Assembly (NCBI GenBank): GCA_029781115.1
Contig: JAKOXG010000003.1
Span: 1 to 64,000, forward strand
DNA from: Candidatus Cloacimonadota bacterium
GTDB lineage: Bacteria; Cloacimonadota; Cloacimonadia; Cloacimonadales; Cloacimonadaceae
DNA: 64,000 nt
Direction of reading: 5' to 3'
Shown: in pieces, positions 1 to 7,041 of the stretch
How positions within the stretch are numbered: the first letter of the stretch is position 1
Layout of the letters: each line of letters opens with the position of its first letter
The notes under the pieces: generated by a model
Seen by the model: only the letters and a program-made list of their open reading frames with translations
Database searches by the model: none
What the model was told of the DNA's origin: nothing
Translations under genes and position numbers: made by a program

Positions 1-1
1 C

Positions 2-664
2 TTTTTATTAGGATTGTACAAGCTATGGGAAATGGATATGGTTGACCATGAGCCACGTCTGGTTGCCGAAGATACCCCTGGTGGGTTTGATTACCATAAC
101 TATAAGGTAAGGTCTATTGATATCCTACCCAATGGCAATATCGTGTATACTGGCAGAGCTGACACAGGCGAGATTCTCCATTGCTACAGCCCTGATGGAG
201 TGCATCAATGGAGCAGAGCGTATAACGTTAATGCTTGGGCTAAATACTTTGGGACAGGCTCAAAGAACCTGTTAGTTATGCCGGATGGCAGCATACTCTT
301 CCTGTTGCATGATGGCTATGGAACCTACTCATATTTGATCAAAACTGACTCAGAGGGCAACGTGGTAGCCAATGATGATCCCACTATTCCCGTACCCGTG
401 GCGTCTATTTCAGCCTATCCCCAGCCGGCTAATAACAGATTAACGTTAGCCATCAAAAGTGAACTGCCGGGCGATCTGAGCTATAGCATCTACAATATCA
501 AGGGCCAACGGCTCTACACTGGTGAGATTGACGGGCACCATAGAGAGCAACGCATCGATCTGGATGCGAAGATCGTTGGGAACCTGCCCAATGGCATCTA
601 TCTGGTAAATCTGAAACAAAACAATAGGACTATCGCCTCATGTAAGGCGGTGATAGTGAAATAG
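2..664 (+). CDS. Secreted protein with C-terminal type IX sorting domain (3' part only)
   Basis: The reading frame is open to the left edge of the window, so only the C-terminal 220 residues are visible and the true start lies outside. The first ~120 residues look like beta-propeller blades (repeats of the kind LPNGNIVYTG, MPDGSILFLL, YSPDGVHQW). From about residue 135 there is a sorting domain of the Por/FlgD-like type: ISAYPQPANN, then SIYNIKGQRLYTGEI, then LPNGIYLVNLKQ and a short basic end. In the FCB group such domains route proteins through the type IX secretion system to the cell surface. The function of the exported part is unknown. It is followed by a repeat-filled spacer and has no neighbour on its own strand for almost 2 kb. 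Confidence 0.8.
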   Translation, partial: FLLGLYKLWEMDMVDHEPRLVAEDTPGGFDYHNYKVRSIDILPNGNIVYTGRADTGEILHCYSPDGVHQWSRAYNVNAWAKYFGTGSKNLLVMPDGSILFLLHDGYGTYSYLIKTDSEGNVVANDDPTIPVPVASISAYPQPANNRLTLAIKSELPGDLSYSIYNIKGQRLYTGEIDGHHREQRIDLDAKIVGNLPNGIYLVNLKQNNRTIASCKAVIVK

Positions 665-743
665 TATCAAATGACTATCCTTGTACGGGCGCTTGCCATA
701 GCGCCGCAACTTCACACGGTCTCGCTCAACAAAGATAGCACGC

Positions 744-976
744 GCATCCCCGAAACCAGCGCAGCTGCTAACACCTAACACCTAACACCTGCGGCGAAGC
801 CGCCACTCACAACTGGCAACCTCCGGCTACAGGTGGGTCGCTATGGCAAGCGACCATACAGGGACGAGACTGTGGGAAAAGCCTTTCTGTAGCTGGTCTT
901 GCTTTTGCTCAGAGCATTCGCATCTCTAAACAAAGCGCAGCCCCTAACACCTAACACCTAAAACCTAAAACCTAAC
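744..976 (+). repeat. Two CTAACACC/CTAAAACC tracts, each led by an AACCAGCGCAGC-type motif
   Basis: At 744-790 and 920-976 the motif GAAACCAGCGCAGC (or a close variant) is followed directly by tandem 7-mers CTAACAC and CTAAAAC. The same two-part unit recurs on the plus strand at 42929-42978, 61081-61138 and 61474-61527 and on the minus strand at 29655-29708 and 42799-42862. The degenerate tandem part resembles slippage-prone sequence. The leader is conserved between copies, so this is a dispersed composite repeat and not simple low complexity. Confidence 0.65.
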
Positions 977-1051
977 CGACACAGTCGGTCCAAACACCTA
1001 CCATTTTAGTAGGAAATCCTCACCTACCTCCGGTACCGGAAAACCCAGGCC

Positions 1052-1274
1052 AAAAATCAACAATTGATCTTATTATGCCAAACAGTAACTTATAACCCCT
1101 ATCAAAGACGCTCCTAAAATGCCGATTCCATGCGGCTTGCCAACTCCGCCCCTGCTGCTCTCCTGCTCCTCGAGTAAGCAAGCAGTAGAAAGTCAGGCAG
1201 TTAGGAGGCAGAGCCAAGGGGAAGAAAAAGCTTCCTGCGGAGGGTGGTCAACCGAGGGTGAAAGTCAATATTTG
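1052..1274 (+). repeat. Interspersed ~225-bp element, copy A, with imperfect terminal inverted repeats
   Basis: This segment is closely similar to 22620-22846 (inverted) and 43007-43231. All three share a left end of the type AAATCAAnAATTGAC, a right end of the type GAAAGTCAATATTTG, a core with CCATTCCATGCGG or similar, a central CTCGAG palindrome (here 1169-1174) and the block GGCAGTTAGGAGGCAGAGCC. Left end and reverse-complemented right end match at about 12 of 15 positions. A ~60-codon minus-strand frame through copy A matches one in copy B but is stopped early in copy C, so I do not call it a gene. No target-site duplication is evident. Confidence 0.7.
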
Positions 1275-1321
1275 CGTTGGCGCCAGATATATGCAAGTAA
1301 ATTTGGGGTCATAATGGGCAG

Positions 1322-1490
1322 GATTTTCCACGGATGCACACGGATGAACACGGATCTGTCGAAGAGGGAGAGAGGGAGAGAGGGAGAGAAGCTGACGCAG
1401 GCGTTGGAGAGCGGAACCAAGACTATCCGATAGCGAGATCAAGGGTAAAAGAGAGTTGCCCACGAATTACACGAATTAACACGAATTAAA
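1322..1490. repeat. ATCCGTGG/CACGGATG units, a GAGAGAGG microsatellite and CACGAATT units
   Basis: Three CACGGATG-like units sit at about 1327-1353, a GAGAGAGGGAGAG run at about 1367-1390, and three CACGAATTA units at 1460-1490. Equivalent clusters occur at 29754-29842, 60827-60882, 61006-61040, 61322-61355 and 61430-61466, always in spacers. The two motifs normally occur as neighbours, which suggests that they belong to one repeat family. Confidence 0.6.
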
Positions 1491-1767
1491 GGGGCAGCAG
1501 GATGGCAGTTGTGAGGTAGGGTCGGTCGCTGAAGCGCCGCTTGTATGGTCGCTCGCCGTAGCGACCAAAAGGTAAACGGCGCTTGCCCTTAGCGCCGCAT
1601 GCAGGCGCAGCCTGCAGAGTCGGCAAATGCAGGATTATCCCGTCCTAACTCCACACACCAAAACATACGCATCCCTAGAGCTGTGCTGGTGTTGGAGCTG
1701 GATATATTTTGTGGTAGAGATTGAGGCAGTGGCGGGCTGGAAGGAGCATCAAGCTGCGCTTGATTGC

Positions 1768-1785
1768 GGCGGTTCGGCGACCGCC
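1768..1785. repeat. Hairpin repeat GGCGGT-N6-ACCGCC at the end of the macro-domain gene
   Basis: A perfect 6-bp stem with a 6-base loop is flanked by TTGATTGC on the left and CGTACAG on the right. The macro-domain gene on the minus strand ends only 13 bases to the right, inside the conserved flank. The same arrangement with flanks is found inside the methyltransferase gene at 26560-26594, with about four differences over 35 bases. Confidence 0.65.
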
Positions 1786-1797
1786 CGTACAGCGACC

Positions 1798-2289
1798 CTA
1801 CAGCAACTGCTGATAAAGCCGATAGTTCTCGTCATCAAAGCAACAAAACCACACCTCCATCCCGGGATGGTCGCTCAGGAAGTCCTTGACCGTCTGTACG
1901 GCGATTTGGGCGGCTTCGCTTTTGGGATAACCGTAGACACCGGTGGAGATATTGGGGAAAGCGATGCTCTTGACATCGTGCTGCAGAGCCAGTTTCAGGC
2001 TGTTGGCATAGCAGTTTCTCAGGGCTTCGGGTTCGCCATGTTTACCGTCGCGGTAAATGGGGCCAACGGTGTGGATGACGTATTTGCAGGGCAGCTTGTA
2101 AGCCTTGGTGAGTTTGGCTTCGCCGGTGGGGCAACCGCCCAAGGTCTTGCATTCTTGCAGCAGTTCAGGCCCGGCGGCGCGGTGAATGGCTCCGTCTACC
2201 CCACCTCCGCCCAAGAGGCTGGAATTGGCTGCGTTGACGATGGCATCTCCCTCAAATTTGGTGATGTCACCTTGGATTAGATGGATCAT
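1798..2289 (-). CDS. Macro-domain protein (ADP-ribose / O-acetyl-ADP-ribose hydrolase family)
   Basis: A 163-residue single-domain macro protein. Visible family motifs are [34 protein letters not shown] in shortened terms: [12 protein letters not shown], the [14 protein letters not shown] loop, and the second ligand loop ISTGVYGYP. These bind ADP-ribose. The pattern matches the MacroD/YmdB group, which removes mono-ADP-ribose from targets and hydrolyses O-acetyl-ADP-ribose. I chose the ATG at 2289 because AAAGGAG lies 7 bases upstream and the protein then begins [10 protein letters not shown], as usual for the family; a frame open 20 codons further upstream lacks such support. It is transcribed alone and diverges from the yggS operon. 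Its stop codon falls in the flank of a hairpin repeat. Confidence 0.9.
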   Translation of the reverse strand: MIHLIQGDITKFEGDAIVNAANSSLLGGGGVDGAIHRAAGPELLQECKTLGGCPTGEAKLTKAYKLPCKYVIHTVGPIYRDGKHGEPEALRNCYANSLKLALQHDVKSIAFPNISTGVYGYPKSEAAQIAVQTVKDFLSDHPGMEVWFCCFDDENYRLYQQLL

Positions 2290-2337
2290 GGTGTGCTCCT
2301 TTGTCTTTGTTTTGGGTGGTCTATCGTGACCAAGGCT

Positions 2338-2366
2338 ATTGTTTAACACCTGGGTTTGGCTGTCAA
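2338..2366 (-). promoter_or_regulatory. Predicted sigma-70 promoter of the macro-domain gene
   Basis: On the minus strand TTGACA (2366-2361) is followed after 17 bases by AACAAT (2343-2338), 48 bases before the start codon. The -35 is perfect and the -10 matches four of six consensus bases. Read by eye only. Confidence 0.5.
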
Positions 2367-2592
2367 ATACTTTCTGGTTACAGGGTGTAAAAGCTTAAGG
2401 ACTTTGACGCCCTCTATCTGCGGTTCAAACTTTCCCTTGACAGCTTTAGCCTTTGTATTTGTTTGAGAAAATGCTCTATTATTCTGATGTTGAAAGCTTT
2501 AAGGTGGGGTAAGTCTCGCCTTTGCAGAGCCGGAAGATTTGCAGAAATGATGGAGCTAAGTGACTAAATAACACAAATCTTAAGGAGAATAG

Positions 2593-3303
2593 ATGCCCAC
2601 TATTGTGGATAAGGTAAAAGCAGTGCAAGCCTCGATAAATGAGAAGCTTGCACAGATTGGCAGAGAGGCAAACGAGGTGTTGGTGGTTGCAGTCACCAAG
2701 ACGCATCCTGTGGAGATAATTGAAGCTGCGCTCAGAGCCGGAATCAGGCATTTTGGTGAAAACAAGGTTCAGGAAGCGCGGCGCAAGCTGCCCTTTATCC
2801 GTGAGCCCTACGAGGGTTTTCACTACATTGGCAGGCTGCAGACCAATAAGATCAATGCCCTGCTGGAACTGGAGCCCATCCTGATTCACAGCGTGGACAG
2901 CCTGAACTTGGCTCAAAACCTGAATAAACGCTGTGAAGCCAAAGGCCGGGTGCAGGACATATTGGTGCAGGTGAATACCACGGGAGAGCAATCCAAGAGC
3001 GGTTGCGAGCCGGAAGAAGCCATCGAGTTGGTGCAGCAGATCAGCACTTTGCCTCATCTGAGGGTAAAAGGTTTGATGACCATCGGCCTGATGAGTGATG
3101 ATGCGGAAGGGACGCGCCCCAGCTTCAGGCTCTTGAAAGGACTTTTTGAGGAGTTGAAGGCCAAAGAAAACGCAGGCTATGAAATGCGTTGGCTCTCCAT
3201 GGGCATGAGTGGAGATTATCTGACAGCGATCGAAGAGGGCGCCAATCTCGTGAGATTGGGTTCGGTGCTCTTTGGTGAGCGTGACTATGGAGGAGTGAAG
3301 TAA
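2593..3303 (+). CDS. yggS: YggS/PLPBP-family pyridoxal-phosphate-binding protein
   Basis: The 236-residue protein has the full length of the YggS/PROSC family, which binds pyridoxal 5'-phosphate and buffers it in the cytosol, with effects on amino-acid and keto-acid balance but no firmly assigned reaction. The PLP lysine is K36 in VAVTKTHP. Other family blocks are HFGENKVQE, FHYIGRLQTNK, VQVNTTGEQSKSG, VKGLMTIG, LSMGMSGDY and VRLGSVLFGER. The ATG at 2593 follows AAGGAGAATAG. Its TAA overlaps the ATG of the PlsY-like gene (TAATG), so the two are probably translationally coupled. Confidence 0.95.
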   Translation: MPTIVDKVKAVQASINEKLAQIGREANEVLVVAVTKTHPVEIIEAALRAGIRHFGENKVQEARRKLPFIREPYEGFHYIGRLQTNKINALLELEPILIHSVDSLNLAQNLNKRCEAKGRVQDILVQVNTTGEQSKSGCEPEEAIELVQQISTLPHLRVKGLMTIGLMSDDAEGTRPSFRLLKGLFEELKAKENAGYEMRWLSMGMSGDYLTAIEEGANLVRLGSVLFGERDYGGVK

Positions 3304-3947
3304 TGATCTATCTGATTGCCTTCGGAGTATTTGTCTTGGCCTATCTGTATGGTTGTTTTTCCACAGCGCGGCTGGTAGCCAAAAGCTTCCGCTCGTTGAA
3401 TATCTATAAAGTGGGCACAGGGTTGGCGGATACGGAAAACATCTTCAGCAATATCAGCAGGCCTTTGGGTGTGTTGGTAGGCGCTTTGGATGCCGCAAAA
3501 GCGTATCTGTTTCTGGTGATCGTAAAGTTTCTTTTGGACTTGTTGGCCAGCACAGGCTGGATTCCCGGAGTGGAGGCGATCGCCAAGCCTAACTTCCTCT
3601 TGCTCTATGGCTTGGGAGTATTGTTGGGGCACTGTCTGCCCATCACGCACAGGTTCAAAGGTGGGCGCGGTATCTTCACCTACGCGGGCTTCATGTTCTT
3701 TTTTGCGCCCTGGCCGATGATCATCACCTTACTTGTTGCCCTGGTTTTGGTCACCAAATTCAAGCAGGTTCGCTTTGCGCAATATATGATCGTGATCCTG
3801 CCGGTGATCTTTGAAGTATTGCTCTACTCCTTTGTCTCCAATTATCGCAGGGCGCAGCCTCCCTATTTCTTGGGGATGATGCTGGGCGTAGCCCTGTTTA
3901 TGGGGGTGCTCAACTTCTTTGTCTCAAAGAAATTGGACGAGCTGTAA
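3303..3947 (+). CDS. plsY: PlsY-like glycerol-3-phosphate acyltransferase
   Basis: A 214-residue membrane protein with about five hydrophobic segments. It carries the PlsY signature LGHCLPITHRFKGGRG (family form GHxFPxxxxFKGGKG), which binds acyl-phosphate and phosphate. An N-terminal GCFSTARLVAK corresponds to the usual GSIPxGxxxxK loop but is divergent, and the following segment VGTGLADTENIF replaces the usual GSGNxGATN. PlsY makes lysophosphatidic acid from acyl-phosphate and glycerol-3-phosphate in the inner membrane. The divergence in the first two loops leaves open a paralogue with a changed acceptor. It overlaps yggS by one base. Confidence 0.75.
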   Translation: MIYLIAFGVFVLAYLYGCFSTARLVAKSFRSLNIYKVGTGLADTENIFSNISRPLGVLVGALDAAKAYLFLVIVKFLLDLLASTGWIPGVEAIAKPNFLLLYGLGVLLGHCLPITHRFKGGRGIFTYAGFMFFFAPWPMIITLLVALVLVTKFKQVRFAQYMIVILPVIFEVLLYSFVSNYRRAQPPYFLGMMLGVALFMGVLNFFVSKKLDEL

Positions 3948-3993
3948 AGATATGAGATAAACCATTTTCCAAAGCATTAAGGAGAATAAGAAT

Positions 3994-5112
3994 ATGATCC
4001 AAATCAAGAAAGTGAAAAGCTCCAAAGACATCAAAGACTTTGTCATGCTTCCATTCAGGATTTACAAGGATGATCCAAACTGGGTGCCAAACCTGATCGG
4101 GGATGATAAAAAGCACATTTCGCCGAAGCACAATCCCTTCTTTGGGTATGCCGAAGCAGAGCTGTTTCTGGCACTTAAAGACGGGAAGGTGGTGGGCAGA
4201 ATCTCAGCGCACACCAATCCCCGCCACAACGCCAAGCACAACGATAATGCCGGTTTCTTTGGCTTTTTTGAGTGCATCAATGATGTGGAAGTAGCGCGGG
4301 CGCTGCTGGATGAAGCTGTCCGCTGGAACAAGACCAAGGGACGGGATAAGATATTGGGGCCATTCAGCTTTACGATCAACGACGAGTGCGGCTTGTTGGT
4401 GGATGGATTTGACACTCCGCCCATGATTATGAACACGCATGCCAGACCCTATTATCAGAAACTGATGGAAGAAGCTGGCTTTACCAAAGCGATGGATATG
4501 TATGCCTACTTGAGCGAAAAGACAGAGATGCCGGAACGGATCGAGAGGATGGCAGCGGCGATCGAGAGACGCACCGGCGTGAAGATCAAGACCTTGAGTA
4601 AGGATAAAAAGCAGAAGGCGGAGGACATCAAGAGGATCTTCCAAGTCTATGAAAAGGCTTGGGAGGACAACTGGGGCAATGTGCCGCTCACGCAAAAGGA
4701 GCTGGAGCATCTCACCGCACAGCTTTTGCCTCTGGCGGATCCGGAACTGGTTCTCTTGGCGGAAATCGATGATGAGCCGGTAGGCTTTTGCCTTGCCATG
4801 CCAAACTTCAATGAAGTGCTGCATGCCATGCACGGACGGGTCAACCCCATCACCATCGTCAAAGCACTGATCGCCAAAAACAGGATCAGCACCGCCAGAG
4901 TGATCACCATGGGCGTGATCGACGGCTTCCGTCAAAAGGGTATAGACACCGTTTTCTATTACCGCTCCTACAAGCATGGACTTGCCAAGGGCTACTTCCG
5001 CGGTGAATTCTCCTGGGTGTTGGAGACCAACACGATGATGAACAGAGTGGCTGAGATGCTGGATGCAATCAGGTATAAAACCTACAGGATCTATGAGAAG
5101 CAACTCGTCTAA
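3994..5112 (+). CDS. GNAT-fold N-acetyltransferase-like protein
   Basis: The 372-residue cytosolic protein resembles the large GNAT-like family typified by YghO. The start MIQIKKVKSSKDIKDFVMLPFRIYK is followed by an acyltransferase-like half (GKVVGRISAHTN near residues 64-75, FFGFFECIND near 90) and a second GNAT half near residues 240-360 (LAEIDDEPVGFCLAMPN, TMGVIDGFRQKGID, FSWVLETNTMMN). The substrate is not known; the family is common in FCB bacteria and is often near lipid genes. AAGGAGAATAAGAAT precedes the ATG. The PAP2 gene begins inside its 3' end. Confidence 0.75.
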   Translation: MIQIKKVKSSKDIKDFVMLPFRIYKDDPNWVPNLIGDDKKHISPKHNPFFGYAEAELFLALKDGKVVGRISAHTNPRHNAKHNDNAGFFGFFECINDVEVARALLDEAVRWNKTKGRDKILGPFSFTINDECGLLVDGFDTPPMIMNTHARPYYQKLMEEAGFTKAMDMYAYLSEKTEMPERIERMAAAIERRTGVKIKTLSKDKKQKAEDIKRIFQVYEKAWEDNWGNVPLTQKELEHLTAQLLPLADPELVLLAEIDDEPVGFCLAMPNFNEVLHAMHGRVNPITIVKALIAKNRISTARVITMGVIDGFRQKGIDTVFYYRSYKHGLAKGYFRGEFSWVLETNTMMNRVAEMLDAIRYKTYRIYEKQLV

Positions 5113-5998
5113 GGGCAAGCTGTTAAGCCCTATTGATATAATCACATTGCTCTTCACCGCCTGGATCATGGTCTATATGGCGGTGGGACACAAACGGGTG
5201 GAGGATTTTGGTTATCACTTCGCCTGTTACCTCAGCATCTTTGTGGGCGTGATCCTCAGTGCCTACTTAGAGAGGCTCTGGGAGGAAAAAGAAGGATGGT
5301 GGCACCGCGTCTTCCGCTTCCTGAGGGGCTTGTATCCCGTCCTGCTCTTTACTTACTTTTACACCTCAAATCACAGCTTCAACCGGGTGCTGATCACCAC
5401 CTGGCAAGACCCGCTTTTCATTGAGGCAGATAGGGCTATCTTTGGCTATCTTCCCTCACTGGAGTGGGGTATAAAGTATAACCACTGGCTGATCTCGGAG
5501 CTCTTTCACTTTGCCTATTTCTGCTATTATCCCATGATCGTGGGCTTGCCGGTGTATCTGTGGTTTAAGGACAAGAAAGCCTTTGAGGAGCTGATCTTTG
5601 TGCTCACCTTCAGCTTCTATACCTTTTACTTTATCTATAGCCTCCTCCCCACCATCGGCGGCCGCTATTTTGATGAGGCGCTGATCCGCACCAAGCTCTA
5701 CCGCGCCGGTCCTTTCACCCGCATCATGGCCTTTATCTACAACAACAGCCGTCACTGGGGCGGCGCCTTCCCTTCCTCGCATGTGGGCATCGCCGTGGTG
5801 CTCACCGTTGCCGCCCTGGCTTACAAAAACACCCGGAAGATGGGCTATGTATTTGCGGTGGTGACCCTCTTCCTGTCGCTTGCCACCGTCTATTGCCATT
5901 ATCACTGGTTTGTAGATGCTTTGGGAGGTATCGTAGTGGGAATCGGCAGCTTCTATCTGGGTAGATGGGTCTACAACAAAATGCTGGAGAACAGATGA
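5093..5998 (+). CDS. PAP2-superfamily membrane phosphatase / inositolphosphotransferase-like
   Basis: About 301 residues with six or so membrane segments. The second and third PAP2 motifs are visible: FPSSHVGIAVV near residues 215-225 and HYHWFVDALGG near 258-268, giving the catalytic His pair and Asp. The first motif (KxxxxxxRP) is not recognisable, as in the Aur1/IPC-synthase-like branch that transfers phospho-head-groups. It likely acts on lipid phosphates at the membrane. An in-frame ATG at 5063 exists, but the ATG at 5093 gives a 20-base overlap with the preceding gene and the better N-terminus. Its stop overlaps the next start (ATGA). The cluster of PlsY-like, GNAT and PAP2 genes suggests membrane-lipid work. 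Confidence 0.78.
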   Translation: MRSNSSKGKLLSPIDIITLLFTAWIMVYMAVGHKRVEDFGYHFACYLSIFVGVILSAYLERLWEEKEGWWHRVFRFLRGLYPVLLFTYFYTSNHSFNRVLITTWQDPLFIEADRAIFGYLPSLEWGIKYNHWLISELFHFAYFCYYPMIVGLPVYLWFKDKKAFEELIFVLTFSFYTFYFIYSLLPTIGGRYFDEALIRTKLYRAGPFTRIMAFIYNNSRHWGGAFPSSHVGIAVVLTVAALAYKNTRKMGYVFAVVTLFLSLATVYCHYHWFVDALGGIVVGIGSFYLGRWVYNKMLENR

Positions 5999-7035
5999 AA
6001 TACAAGCTTTTAATACTCATGCTGGGAGTGGGGCTCCTGTGGGCGCAGCAATACAAGCTGCCCATCAAGGAATATGACTATGCCACTGCGGAGAACAACG
6101 TCTCGCCCGTCGCTATCGGCGTAGGTGGGATGAATCTGACCTTGGCCAATGACCCATATTGCAGCTACAGCAATCCTGCACTGTTGGCGCATATGAATAA
6201 AGCCCAGCTTTTCACCTCCTTCAGGCTGACAAGCGATAAGCCGATGAGCTTCCTGGAGGTGAGCTCCATCTCCAATGCCCTGAAATCCAAGCAGTTTAAA
6301 TACTTTGGACTCAGCACCAAGCAGATGGGATTTGTCTATCAACCCGTGAGCCGTATCAACGTCAGTGAGATCACCAGCGATAACCACAACCTCTACTACG
6401 ACTACGTTTTGGACAAGGTGCAACTCTCCATTGCGGCGAGCGATGACAAATATGCCAGCTTCAGCGGCGGCCTGAGCTTGAAATACCTGAGCGGCAGGTT
6501 GGTATATCTGAAAGAGCGGCGTTCCAGCTCTGTTACCTTTGTGCGTGAGGAATTTATCGACAACAAGGTGAAGGGCTTTTCTTCTGATCTCGGTTTCCTG
6601 TTGCAGAAGGGCGATTTCCGCTTTGGTGCAGTGGGCTATGATCTGCTCTCCCGTCTGTATTGGGAAAGCTATCCTTCCCGCTCTATCAGCCCCAGATTGG
6701 CCTTTTCCAGCACCTATGTAAATGGGAATATGAGCATGAGCTTGGGCGTGATGGGCAAGCTGAGAAAACAGACCGACAGCACCATCCATCTGGGCTTGCA
6801 AAACAATTGGAACTGGGGACAGAGTAAAACCACATCCGGAGCCATGGTTCAGCACAATATCCCGCTGAGAATAGGCCTCTATTCGCGTGACTTTTACGGG
6901 ACAAACAATATCAACTTCACCTTCGGCAGCGGCTACAGCTACAATATGTTTCTCTTTGACTTCTCCATCAACAGTCCGGGATTGAAGCTGCGCGATAGTG
7001 AATACCTCTTTTCCATCGGAGTAGGCTTGCCCTAA
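5995..7035 (+). CDS. Predicted outer-membrane beta-barrel (PorV/UPF0164-like)
   Basis: The 346-residue protein starts with a signal peptide (MKYKLLILMLGVGLLWAQQ). The mature start has the PorV/UPF0164-like pattern VSPVAIGVGGMNLTLANDPYCSYSNPALLA, in short an IGVGGM turn and a YSNPALL motif. The rest is alternating beta strands ending in an amphipathic final strand (YLFSIGVGLP). It should sit in the outer membrane; cargo or role is unknown. I chose the ATG at 5995, which overlaps the PAP2 stop, because it restores the signal peptide; a start 10 codons earlier does not. Confidence 0.75.
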   Translation: MKYKLLILMLGVGLLWAQQYKLPIKEYDYATAENNVSPVAIGVGGMNLTLANDPYCSYSNPALLAHMNKAQLFTSFRLTSDKPMSFLEVSSISNALKSKQFKYFGLSTKQMGFVYQPVSRINVSEITSDNHNLYYDYVLDKVQLSIAASDDKYASFSGGLSLKYLSGRLVYLKERRSSSVTFVREEFIDNKVKGFSSDLGFLLQKGDFRFGAVGYDLLSRLYWESYPSRSISPRLAFSSTYVNGNMSMSLGVMGKLRKQTDSTIHLGLQNNWNWGQSKTTSGAMVQHNIPLRIGLYSRDFYGTNNINFTFGSGYSYNMFLFDFSINSPGLKLRDSEYLFSIGVGLP

Positions 7036-7041
7036 AAGACG

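Larger units (their letters stand above)
665..1797. other. 1.1-kb non-coding spacer built largely of interspersed repeats
   Basis: I find no convincing gene here. The short ORFs on either strand fall in repeats. The spacer holds small hairpins with GGCGCT, GGTCGCT or GGCGGT arms (688-705, 836-855, 1547-1566, 1577-1597, 1768-1785), two tracts of CTAACACCTAAAACC units (744-790 and 920-976), copy A of a ~225-bp element (1052-1274), ATCCGTGG-type units (1322-1357), a GAGAGAGG microsatellite (about 1367-1390) and CACGAATT units (1460-1490). The same families recur in the other long spacers of the window. Confidence 0.75.

Noticed and set aside
1020-1217. 65-codon minus-strand frame in copy A of the ~225-bp element, with a similar frame in copy B
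   Set aside because: The similarity follows from the DNA repeat. Copy C has an early stop, and no ribosome site precedes the start.
665-1797. tRNA or CRISPR array in the long spacers
   Set aside because: No GGTTCGAATCC-type T-arm or cloverleaf was found, and the tandem units (7-mers, CACGAATT) lack the repeat-spacer regularity of CRISPR.
1627-2280. 217-codon plus-strand frame over the macro-domain gene
   Set aside because: The antisense gene has clear macro-domain motifs and a good start. The plus frame begins in repeats.
4204-5169. 321-codon minus-strand frame opposite the GNAT gene
   Set aside because: No motif, and it ends across two plus-strand genes that overlap in an operon.
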